A DNA stretch of 64,000 nt, from positions 62,001-126,000 of the forward strand of contig NZ_CANLZW010000008.1 of NCBI RefSeq assembly GCF_947495625.1, given 5' to 3'. Shown here one piece after another: positions 39,651 through 47,446 of this stretch. Numbering within the stretch: the stretch's first letter is position 1; each line of letters begins with the position of its first letter. Position numbers and translations under genes: made by a program. This DNA is from an uncultured Cocleimonas sp. (GTDB lineage Bacteria; Pseudomonadota; Gammaproteobacteria; Thiotrichales; Thiotrichaceae). The notes beneath the pieces were generated by a model that worked only from the letters and a program-made list of their open reading frames with translations, was not told the DNA's origin and ran no database searches.

Positions 39651-42600
39651 TGCCTAAGCGTACCGACATAAAAAGCATCCTAATTATTGGTGCTGGCCCA
39701 ATCGTCATTGGTCAAGCGTGTGAGTTTGATTACTCTGGCGCACAAGCGTGTAAAGCGCTCCGTGAAGAGGGTTACCGAGTTATCTTGGTTAACTCTAATC
39801 CTGCAACCATCATGACTGACCCTGAAATGGCAGATGCGATTTACATCGAGCCTATAAGATGGCAAACCGTCGAAAAGATCATCGAGAAAGAACGTCCTGA
39901 TGTTCTATTGCCTACAATGGGCGGTCAGACCGCTCTTAACTGTGCATTAGATCTAGACAAACATGGCGTATTAGAAAAGTACGGCATCGAAATGATCGGC
40001 GCGAAGAAAGAAGCCATCGATATGGCGGAAGATCGTGAGAAATTCCGTGTCGCAATGGATGAGATCGGTCTTAACTCGGCTCGCTCTGGTGTTGCGCACA
40101 GTATGGAAGAGGCTAAGCAAGTTCAGTCTGGCTTAGGTTTCCCAACGATCATTCGTCCATCATTCACCATGGGTGGTTCTGGTGGTGGTATTGCTTACAA
40201 TATGGATGAGTTTGTTGAAATCGTAACACGCGGTTTGGACTTTTCACCAACTACCGAAGTATTGCTTGAAGAGTCGCTATTAGGCTGGAAAGAATACGAG
40301 ATGGAAGTGGTTCGTGACCACGCGGATAACTGCATTATCATTTGTGCGATTGAAAACCTTGATCCAATGGGAATTCACACGGGCGATTCGATTACAGTAG
40401 CACCAGCACAAACGCTCACTGATAAAGAATACCAAATCATGAGAGATGCCTCGCTTGCGATTTTACGCAAGATAGGTGTTGAAACGGGAGGGTCGAACGT
40501 ACAAATGTCGATCAATCCAAAAGATGGCCGTATGGTTATCATTGAGATGAATCCACGTGTATCACGTTCATCTGCATTAGCATCGAAAGCGACTGGTTTC
40601 CCTATTGCTAAAATAGCGGCTAAATTGGCTGTTGGTTTCACATTAGACGAATTGCAAAACGATATTACAGGTGGAGCAACGCCAGCATCATTCGAGCCTA
40701 GTATCGATTATGTTGTTACTAAGATTCCACGTTTTACGTTTGAAAAATTCCCGAAAGCGGATAGCCGTTTAACCACACAAATGAAATCTGTTGGTGAAGT
40801 AATGGCGATTGGCCGTACTTTCCAGGAATCTTTCCAGAAAGCGCTTCGTGGTCTTGAAACTGATATCGATGGTTTGGACGAGAAGGTTGACCTTTCTGCT
40901 CCAGATGCGAAAGATGAATTACGTCGTGAATTAAGTTCGGCTGGTCCTGAGCGTATTCTATACGTTGCCGATGCTTTCCGTTACGGCATGACACAAGAAG
41001 ACTTATTTGAATTGACCTCAATTGATCCTTGGTTCTTAGATCAGATTGAAGAGTTAATCGAATTAGAAACATCAGTAAAAGGAAGAGCGACTAGCAGCAT
41101 CGAAAAAGATGAAATGTTCGAGCTGAAACGTAAAGGTTTCTCTGATCGTCGCTTGGCTAAATTGTTAAATGTAAAAGAAGACGAAGTTCGTAAATCTCGT
41201 CAGAGTATGGATATTCGCCCTATTTACAAGCGTGTTGATACATGTGCGGCGGAGTTCTCGACAGATACCGCTTATATGTATTCTAGTTACGATGAAGAAT
41301 GTGAAGCAAAACCAAGTAACAAAGACAAGATAATGATTTTGGGCGGGGGTCCAAATCGTATCGGTCAAGGTATCGAATTTGACTATTGTTGTGTACATGC
41401 TGCTTTAGCAATGCGAGATGATGGTTATGAAACAATCATGGTTAACTGTAACCCTGAGACTGTTTCTACTGATTACGACACATCAGATAGACTCTATTTT
41501 GAGCCGCTCACACTTGAAGATGTTCTCGAAATTGTTGACCTTGAAAAGCCAAAAGGTGTAATCGTTCAATACGGTGGTCAAACTCCACTGAAATTGGCAG
41601 AAGCTCTTGAAGCTAACGGCACACCAATTATTGGTACAAGTCCAGATTCAATCGACTTGGCAGAAGACCGTGAACGCTTCCAGGAAATGATCAACAGATT
41701 AGGTTTAAAACAGCCGCCAAATCGTACGGCTACTGAAGTAGAAGAGGGTGTTCGTTTAGCTGAAGAAGTAGGGTATCCATTAGTTGTTCGTCCATCTTAT
41801 GTATTAGGTGGTCGTGGAATGGAAATCGTCCATAACGAAGAAGATCTTCGTAACTACTTACAAACTGCAGTTAATGTATCGAATGACTCGCCTGTATTAT
41901 TGGATCGATTCCTGGATGATGCGATTGAAGTGGATGTTGATGCTATTTGTGACGGTAAAGATGTTTTAATCGGCGGCATCATGCAACATATCGAACAGGC
42001 GGGTGTTCACTCAGGTGACTCGGCATGTTCATTACCTCCATACTCTTTAAGTGAAGAAATTCAAGATAAGCTACGCGAGCAGTCTCGTGAAATGGCATTA
42101 GCACTTAATGTTGTTGGTTTAATGAATGTACAGTTCGCGATTAAGGGCGATGATGTTTATGTGCTTGAAGTTAATCCTCGTGCATCAAGAACGGTTCCTT
42201 ACGTATCAAAAGCAACTGGTAGACCACTTGCGAAAGTAGCAGCACGCTGTATGGCGGGGATTTCATTAGCCGATCAAGGCATGACAGAAGAGATTATTCC
42301 TGAGCATTTCTCTGTGAAAGAAGCGGTATTCCCTTTCATTAAATTCCCTGGCGTTGATCCCATTCTTGGTCCTGAAATGAAGTCAACTGGCGAAGTGATG
42401 GGTGTTGGCAAAACCTTTGCTGAAGCATTTTGGAAATCACAGTACGGTGCGAGTATAGAGTTCCCCGAAAAAGGCGGAACAGCATTCTTGAGTGTTCGTG
42501 AAAATGACCGCGTGGCAGTTTTAGAAGTGGCTAAATTATTAAATGAGCTTAACTTTAAACTAGTCGCAACACGTGGTACTGCTAGAACTTTGGTAGAAGC

Positions 42601-42859
42601 AGGTTTTGAATGTAAGACCATAAACAAGGTTCGTGAAGGCCGCCCAAATATTGTTGATTTGGTTAAAAATGAACAAGTTAATTTAATCGTAAATACCACG
42701 GAAGGTAAAAAAGCGATTGAAGATTCATTTGAAATCAGACGCGAAGCATTACAAGGTAAGGTTACCTATGCTACAACCATTACTGGCGCCTGGGCATTAT
42801 GTCAGGCGATGACACATGTTGATGAAGAACAAGTCTATAAATTACAAGACTTGCACTAG
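39650..42859 (+). CDS. carB: Carbamoyl-phosphate synthase large subunit
   Basis: Joins bicarbonate, ammonia and two ATP into carbamoyl phosphate. The 1069 residues contain two homologous synthetase halves: the first has [22 protein letters not shown] and the ATP-grasp [13 protein letters not shown]; the second, from about residue 560, repeats them with [17 protein letters not shown] and [11 protein letters not shown]. The C-terminal 130 residues form the MGS-like allosteric domain. It overlaps carA by one base and greA follows 60 bases later, a gammaproteobacterial order. Confidence 0.96.
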   Translation: MPKRTDIKSILIIGAGPIVIGQACEFDYSGAQACKALREEGYRVILVNSNPATIMTDPEMADAIYIEPIRWQTVEKIIEKERPDVLLPTMGGQTALNCALDLDKHGVLEKYGIEMIGAKKEAIDMAEDREKFRVAMDEIGLNSARSGVAHSMEEAKQVQSGLGFPTIIRPSFTMGGSGGGIAYNMDEFVEIVTRGLDFSPTTEVLLEESLLGWKEYEMEVVRDHADNCIIICAIENLDPMGIHTGDSITVAPAQTLTDKEYQIMRDASLAILRKIGVETGGSNVQMSINPKDGRMVIIEMNPRVSRSSALASKATGFPIAKIAAKLAVGFTLDELQNDITGGATPASFEPSIDYVVTKIPRFTFEKFPKADSRLTTQMKSVGEVMAIGRTFQESFQKALRGLETDIDGLDEKVDLSAPDAKDELRRELSSAGPERILYVADAFRYGMTQEDLFELTSIDPWFLDQIEELIELETSVKGRATSSIEKDEMFELKRKGFSDRRLAKLLNVKEDEVRKSRQSMDIRPIYKRVDTCAAEFSTDTAYMYSSYDEECEAKPSNKDKIMILGGGPNRIGQGIEFDYCCVHAALAMRDDGYETIMVNCNPETVSTDYDTSDRLYFEPLTLEDVLEIVDLEKPKGVIVQYGGQTPLKLAEALEANGTPIIGTSPDSIDLAEDRERFQEMINRLGLKQPPNRTATEVEEGVRLAEEVGYPLVVRPSYVLGGRGMEIVHNEEDLRNYLQTAVNVSNDSPVLLDRFLDDAIEVDVDAICDGKDVLIGGIMQHIEQAGVHSGDSACSLPPYSLSEEIQDKLREQSREMALALNVVGLMNVQFAIKGDDVYVLEVNPRASRTVPYVSKATGRPLAKVAARCMAGISLADQGMTEEIIPEHFSVKEAVFPFIKFPGVDPILGPEMKSTGEVMGVGKTFAEAFWKSQYGASIEFPEKGGTAFLSVRENDRVAVLEVAKLLNELNFKLVATRGTARTLVEAGFECKTINKVREGRPNIVDLVKNEQVNLIVNTTEGKKAIEDSFEIRREALQGKVTYATTITGAWALCQAMTHVDEEQVYKLQDLH

Positions 42860-42919
42860 AACTTCATAGAATACATAAACTTAATAAAACCAAGAAATAA
42901 GGTATAAAGGAATTTCCAC

Positions 42920-43396
42920 ATGGATAGACCTCCAGTCACAAGCGTTGGTGCTGATCGCTTAAAAGAAGAACTTAATGTTCTTAAAACAGTAACCCGTCCT
43001 CAAATTGTTGAAGCTATTGCTACAGCAAGAGAACACGGTGATTTAAAAGAAAATGCCGAATATCATGCTGCCAGAGAGCAGCAGAGTTTTGCAGAAGGTC
43101 GTATACAAGAGCTAGAATCTGTACTCTCAACTGCTCAAATTATAGATATCACTACTTTAGGCGTTGAAGGCCGTGTCGTTTTCGGTGCAACGGTAGAGCT
43201 AGAAGATCTTGATACTGAAGAGACTGTAACGTACCAAATAGTAGGAGACGTTGAAGCAGACATTAAACGAAATCTTATTGCAGTTTCATCACCCATTGCC
43301 AGAGCATTAATTGGTAAAGAAGAAGGTGATGTTGCAACGGTTAAAGCACCAAAAGGAATTCGTGAATACGAAATTGTTGATATTAAATATATTTAA
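42920..43396 (+). CDS. greA: Transcription elongation factor GreA
   Basis: Stimulates transcript cleavage by backtracked RNA polymerase. It has the 158-residue length typical of GreA, an N-terminal coiled coil with the acidic tip in [17 protein letters not shown] near residues 39-54, and the C-terminal FKBP-like domain with [15 protein letters not shown] and the [14 protein letters not shown] turn. The start is ATG 60 bases after carB. An inverted repeat follows at 43455. Confidence 0.95.
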   Translation: MDRPPVTSVGADRLKEELNVLKTVTRPQIVEAIATAREHGDLKENAEYHAAREQQSFAEGRIQELESVLSTAQIIDITTLGVEGRVVFGATVELEDLDTEETVTYQIVGDVEADIKRNLIAVSSPIARALIGKEEGDVATVKAPKGIREYEIVDIKYI

Positions 43397-43454
43397 ACAA
43401 TTTAGTCAGTCTTTTAAATAATCTAATAGCATTCTCGCTTCTACATAATAAATG

Positions 43455-43480
43455 GTTAGAGATGCATACGTATCTCTAAC
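43455..43480 (+). terminator. Inverted repeat after greA
   Basis: GTTAGAGAT and ATCTCTAAC enclose 8 bases, 58 bases past the greA stop. No T-run follows, so it may be a transcript-end hairpin or an operator for the next gene. Confidence 0.4.
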
Positions 43481-43503
43481 TATTTAACAGGCTCTAATAA
43501 TAA

Positions 43504-44103
43504 ATGACATCCACAACAACAATAATAGATTTACTTCGCCACGGTGAAGTTGAAAATGATGCAGTTTTTTGCGGCAGTACTGACGATGTGCTTACTGATA
43601 ATGGCTGGCAACAAATGGTCAAGTCTTTAGAGAACAAAGGAGAATGGGATTTAATTGTCTCTGCCTCTCTAGAGCGCTGTCAGGAATTTTCAGAACTCAT
43701 CGCTAAAGAAGATGATATCGATATAGAAGTCGATGAAAGCATGAATGAGATGGATTTTGGTCTATGGGAAGGATTAAGCCCAGAACAAATCATGCACGAG
43801 GAAGGCGAACTCCTCAATTCATGGTGGCAATCACCTACTAAAATTGTTCCTCCTGAAGGTGAAGACTTCCACGTATTTCAAGCGCGTGTCTTAGCTTACT
43901 TCAAACATGTTGTTGACAATAACCAGGGAAAACGCATTCTATTCGTAAGCGATACAGGTCCCATTCGATTAATCATCATGTATATTTTAGGCATGCAGGA
44001 TGAAAATATTTTCAGACTGAATGTAGATTATGCGTGCTTTTCTCGTCTTCATATTTATCATGATGAAGTAGGTGAAAGAGGGTGCTTGATCCAGCACGGA
44101 TAG
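43504..44103 (+). CDS. Histidine-phosphatase superfamily protein, second catalytic His replaced
   Basis: A 199-residue phosphoglycerate-mutase-type fold. The phosphorylated His13 is in LLRHGE, Arg58 is in SASLERC, and the acidic general-acid region is in NEMDFGLWEG (near 82). The C-terminal motif usually reads VxHGGxxR, but here it is FVSDTGPIR, with Asp150 in the place of the second catalytic His. Activity may be lost or altered. Similar short proteins include alpha-ribazole phosphatase CobC. It stands alone after greA. Confidence 0.8.
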   Translation: MTSTTTIIDLLRHGEVENDAVFCGSTDDVLTDNGWQQMVKSLENKGEWDLIVSASLERCQEFSELIAKEDDIDIEVDESMNEMDFGLWEGLSPEQIMHEEGELLNSWWQSPTKIVPPEGEDFHVFQARVLAYFKHVVDNNQGKRILFVSDTGPIRLIIMYILGMQDENIFRLNVDYACFSRLHIYHDEVGERGCLIQHG

Positions 44104-44159
44104 TTCTAGATAATTTTCCTTTATACAGATCTATTTCTATAGAGTTTTAAGAATAAACA

Positions 44160-44172
44160 CACCCCCCTACTT
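44160..44172 (-). repeat. AAGTAGGGGGGTG repeat, copy 8
   Basis: Exact 13-mer on the minus strand, GTGTG subtype, between convergent genes. On the plus strand the C-rich form is followed directly by a hairpin and T-run. Confidence 0.9.
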
Positions 44173-44175
44173 ATA

Positions 44176-44194
44176 GGCACTTTTTTAAAGTGCC
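44176..44194. terminator. Hairpin joined to repeat copy 8
   Basis: GGCACTTT and AAAGTGCC around three T's, starting three bases after the repeat core. It lies between the phosphatase-like gene and convergent ppnP and could end both. Confidence 0.55.
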
Positions 44195-44285
44195 TTCATT
44201 CAATATCTATAAGTCTAAAGGTTTAGACCGAGTCTATCGGTCATCTAGCACTACCTAACTAGTTTTGCTAGATTTTAGCCATTGT

Positions 44286-44567
44286 TTAACCGTAGGTACA
44301 AAGATAAGCAGTTTCTTGCTTTACCACGACATCAAAAGAACTGTTTGCTTCTACATCAAAAGATTCTCCCGCTCCAAATGTTTTTGACTCAGTAGCGTCT
44401 TTAAAAGTAATTTCTAAAGCACCTGTGATGACAGTCATGGTTTCTTTATCAGCGGTATTGAAAACATATTCTCCGACTGACATAACACCTACAGAAGCTG
44501 GAAGCGATTCCGTTTTATAAGCAATTGACTTAACTTTTCCATCGAAATATTCATTTACGTTTAACAT
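44286..44567 (-). CDS. ppnP: Pyrimidine/purine nucleoside phosphorylase
   Basis: Small cupin-fold enzyme that phosphorolyses several nucleosides to base plus ribose-1-phosphate (formerly YaiE, DUF1255). The 93-residue length is exact for the family. Visible signatures are NEYFDGKVKSIAY at the start, SVGVMSVGEYVFNTADKE and the central TGALEITF, followed by the FGAGESFDVEANSSFDV strand. It is monocistronic, divergent from dapD. Confidence 0.92.
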   Translation of the reverse strand: MLNVNEYFDGKVKSIAYKTESLPASVGVMSVGEYVFNTADKETMTVITGALEITFKDATESKTFGAGESFDVEANSSFDVVVKQETAYLCTYG

Positions 44568-44730
44568 TAATGCGTCTCTTTTATTTATCTATTAAAAAAA
44601 ACGTCAAAGTTTATCAGAGTAGTGATTTAAACCAGAGAATTTATGCAAAACTATCCACGTTGAAGGTAAGAATCTGTATACTTTGCTGCAATTAAATTTA
44701 AATAATATTCTTAAGCTTAGTGAGACATAT

Positions 44731-45630
44731 ATGACAATTAAACGAATAGGCCATCGATTTACTGATGCAGCGAGTGGCAAGACTTTAGATACCTGGTTTC
44801 CGCGTTCTAATAAAGAAATCGCAAGAAGCTGTTTAGCATTAAAAGTTGGCATGTTAAAAAGTGATTTTGTAGAAGTTGAGATTGAATCATTAGACGATGC
44901 ACCTAAATCAGTCGAAGAAGCTTACCTACGTTTACATTTATTATCTGAATGTGAAGTTAAACCAAACAGCCTGAATCTTGATGGCGTTTTCGGTTTACTC
45001 GCGAATGTTGCATGGACTTCAGCAGGACCGGTTTTACCAAGTGAAGTTGAAAATCTACGTGGCTTGATCGCAGAAGAAAATCATCAACTAAATGTAACTT
45101 CAATAGATAAGTTCCCGCGCATGACGGATTACGTAATACCCGAAGGTGTTCGTATCGGTAATGCTGACCGAGTACGTCTGGGTGCACATTTAGCATCAGG
45201 CACAACTGTTATGCATGAAGGCTTTGTTAACTTCAATTCAGGCACATTGGGTGATTCCATGGTTGAAGGTCGCATTAGTGCTGGCGTTATTGTGGGTGAA
45301 AATTCTGATATTGGCGGTGGCGCTTCTATTATGGGAACGCTATCTGGTGGCGGTAAGCAGGTAGTATCGATGGGCAAAAGAAACCTATTGGGTGCAAACG
45401 CCGGCTTAGGTATTTCTTTGGGCGATGACTGCATTGTAGAGTCTGGACTATATTTAACAGCAGGTACAAAAGTAAAAACTCCTGATGGAGAGATTGTTTC
45501 TGCGCGCGATTTATCGGGTCAGTCTGGTCTATTGTTTAGAAGAAATAGTCAGACCGGTGCAGTAGAAGCTATTGTTAGTGATTCATCTGTGTGGGGCGGT
45601 TTAAATAGTAGTCTACATAGTAATGACTAA
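44731..45630 (+). CDS. dapD: Tetrahydrodipicolinate N-succinyltransferase
   Basis: Transfers succinyl from succinyl-CoA to tetrahydrodipicolinate in the lysine/diaminopimelate pathway. ATG at 44731 gives 300 residues; upstream in-frame codons add a non-conserved leader. The central region is a left-handed beta-helix hexapeptide-repeat domain: IPEGVRIGNADRVRLGAHLASGTTVMHEGFVN, DSMVEGRISAGVIVGENSDIGGGASIMGTLSGG. It matches the longer DapD type known from Pseudomonas and Actinobacteria. dapC, its pathway partner, is about 340 bases downstream on the opposite strand. Confidence 0.92.
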   Translation: MTIKRIGHRFTDAASGKTLDTWFPRSNKEIARSCLALKVGMLKSDFVEVEIESLDDAPKSVEEAYLRLHLLSECEVKPNSLNLDGVFGLLANVAWTSAGPVLPSEVENLRGLIAEENHQLNVTSIDKFPRMTDYVIPEGVRIGNADRVRLGAHLASGTTVMHEGFVNFNSGTLGDSMVEGRISAGVIVGENSDIGGGASIMGTLSGGGKQVVSMGKRNLLGANAGLGISLGDDCIVESGLYLTAGTKVKTPDGEIVSARDLSGQSGLLFRRNSQTGAVEAIVSDSSVWGGLNSSLHSND

Positions 45631-45750
45631 TTTACTCCACTAAAAAACAGGTCGGCTCTGCATAAATTTTATTTACGTTTTTAAAAAACTAAAACGAACC
45701 GAGATTTATCGAGACAAAAGCATTGTTGTTTAATGCTGACCCGAAGGAAA

Positions 45751-45887
45751 GGCGTAGCCGCATAAATATCATTCAGCCGAAGCGTAGCGGAGACCATGTC
45801 GAAGTATAACGACGACTACTCGAAGAGTGAGGTTTGAAAAACCTCATATAAGTAGGGGGGTGACCTTTTAATAGAACTAAAAGGTCA
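45751..45887. repeat. GC-rich module and hairpins around repeat copy 9
   Basis: GGCGTAGCC (45751-45759) and GAAGCGTAGCGG (45779-45790) echo the patch at 17675. Then come a TGAGGTTT/AAACCTCA hairpin (45828-45846), the repeat core (45850-45862), and a TGACCTTTT/AAAAGGTCA hairpin (45861-45887). So the core sits between two perfect stems. Confidence 0.65.
45850..45862 (+). repeat. AAGTAGGGGGGTG repeat, copy 9
   Basis: Exact 13-mer, GTGAC subtype, in the 338-base convergent gap between dapD and dapC; flanked by the hairpins described for this gap. Confidence 0.9.
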
Positions 45888-45900
45888 TTTCTCTAGTAAT

Positions 45901-45930
45901 AAAAAAGCGCTCATATTTGAGCGCTTTTTT
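45901..45930. terminator. Bidirectional terminator between dapD and dapC
   Basis: A6 then GCGCTCA-tatt-TGAGCGC then T6: a strong symmetric stem that should stop both convergent transcripts. Confidence 0.9.
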
Positions 45931-45968
45931 ATTGGTTTTAGCATTGTTATCATCGCTATTAAGTCCGA

Positions 45969-47165
45969 TTATTTAGCCTTGATAAAATCTCGTAAACGTT
46001 CAGCGCCTTCAATACACTCTTCAATAGTAGCAACCAAGGCCATACGGATTCTGTTTTCACCCGGGTTGATGCCGTCAACATTTCTCGCCAAATAACTTCC
46101 GGGGACCACTTTCAGGTTTTGCTGTGCGTATACATCGCGTGTAAAGATTTCATCATTCATCTTCACGTCTGGCCACAGATAAAATCCAGCTTCTGGTTTA
46201 TCTACTTCCATCACTTGTTGAAGAATCCCCAGTACTGCATCAAATTTTGCACGATATTGATCCCTGTTTTCTTTCACGTGCTGCTCATCATTCCAGGCCG
46301 CAATGCTGGCCATTTGAATAGGTTGAGACATCGCGCAACCATGATAGGTACGAAATAACAAAAACTTCTTTAATATCTCAGCATCGCCTGCGACAAAACC
46401 AGAACGTAATCCGGGGGCATTAGAACGTTTAGAAAGACTATGAAAAACAACGCAGCGTTTAAAGTCGTGATTGCCTGTTTTAGCCGCCACTTCTAACAAT
46501 CCTACTGGTGGCTTTGATTCGTCAAAATAAATTTCGGAATAACATTCATCGCTGGCAATAATAAAGTCATGCTTTTCTGCTAATGCGATCAACTGCTCAA
46601 TTTGTTCAGCATCAATGACTGAGCCCGTTGGATTCCCTGGGCTGCATAAATACAGTAACTGACAGTCATCCCACTGTGCAGCTGTAACCGCTGAAAAATC
46701 AGGAGAGAAATTTGTTTCTTTGGTACATGAAAGAAACACCGGTTTTGCACCAGCTAGAAAAGCCGCACCTTCGTAGATTTGATAGAACGGATTCGGCATT
46801 AGAACAGAAGCGTTGGACTTTGTTGTATCTACAACTGCCTGTGCAAAAGCAAATAAAGCTTCACGGGTGCCATTAACCGGAATGATATTTTTATCTTCTT
46901 TTAAATGACTATCGTCAAGATGAAAACGTTGAATCAGCCAGTTCTTAATCGACTCTCTTAACTCTGTAGATCCAGCCGTGAGCGGGTAATTTGAGAAGCC
47001 AGCCAGATTATCTTGAACCGCGTCTAAAATGATATCTGGTGTTTTATGTTTAGGCTCACCAATGGCAAATGAAAGCAGATTTTTATCTGCTGGTTCTACG
47101 CCCTCGTAGAGCTCTGCAATTTTTTGAAAAGGATAAGGGTGTAATTTATTTAGATTAGGATTCAT
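45969..47165 (-). CDS. dapC: Succinyldiaminopimelate transaminase
   Basis: PLP enzyme that aminates N-succinyl-2-amino-6-ketopimelate in lysine/diaminopimelate synthesis. It has 398 residues and fold-type I aminotransferase features: the N-terminal SFAIGEPKHKTP, GTREALFAFAQ, LCSPGNPTGSV, the DECYSEIYFD strand, and the PLP-binding Lys in SLSKRSNAPGLRSGF near residue 235. The NPNLNKLHPYPFQKI beginning is typical of DapC. Together with dapD it covers two consecutive steps, though the genes face each other. Confidence 0.92.
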   Translation of the reverse strand: MNPNLNKLHPYPFQKIAELYEGVEPADKNLLSFAIGEPKHKTPDIILDAVQDNLAGFSNYPLTAGSTELRESIKNWLIQRFHLDDSHLKEDKNIIPVNGTREALFAFAQAVVDTTKSNASVLMPNPFYQIYEGAAFLAGAKPVFLSCTKETNFSPDFSAVTAAQWDDCQLLYLCSPGNPTGSVIDAEQIEQLIALAEKHDFIIASDECYSEIYFDESKPPVGLLEVAAKTGNHDFKRCVVFHSLSKRSNAPGLRSGFVAGDAEILKKFLLFRTYHGCAMSQPIQMASIAAWNDEQHVKENRDQYRAKFDAVLGILQQVMEVDKPEAGFYLWPDVKMNDEIFTRDVYAQQNLKVVPGSYLARNVDGINPGENRIRMALVATIEECIEGAERLRDFIKAK

Positions 47166-47265
47166 CAGAAAATATTAAGCTATTTATCAGGTCGGTTAGT
47201 ATATTGTTAATTGAAATGATATTCACGCGATAGTCAAAATTAGTGTTTTTTAATCAAATAATTGG

Positions 47266-47299
47266 CAAAAAATGGTCTATAAGTAGGGGGGTGACCATT
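47266..47299 (-). terminator. Minus-strand terminator containing repeat copy 10
   Basis: Read on the minus strand: AATGGTC-loop-GACCATT with the repeat as the 15-base loop, then T6. It forms a normal intrinsic terminator shape, but points from the sucA promoter side toward dapC, so its target would be antisense or stray transcription. Confidence 0.55.
47281..47293 (+). repeat. AAGTAGGGGGGTG repeat, copy 10
   Basis: Exact 13-mer, GTGAC subtype, in the 281-base divergent gap between dapC and sucA. Its flanks pair as AATGGTC/GACCATT, making the core a hairpin loop. Confidence 0.9.
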
Positions 47300-47446
47300 A
47301 ACAATATTAATACTATTATTAGAAACATAAGAATTAATCATCTGTATTTAAATTTAAGTGATGAACTTTGCGGCTCTAGCTTGACTCTTTTGCTCAAGCA
47401 AACTAAAAACCGTATAGGCATATGACCTCAACTAGGAATTTATTCA

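Noticed and set aside
47281-47425. Short open frame upstream of sucA (about 47243-47425, plus strand)
   Set aside because: It runs across the G-rich repeat and has no recognisable features; it is more likely leader sequence.
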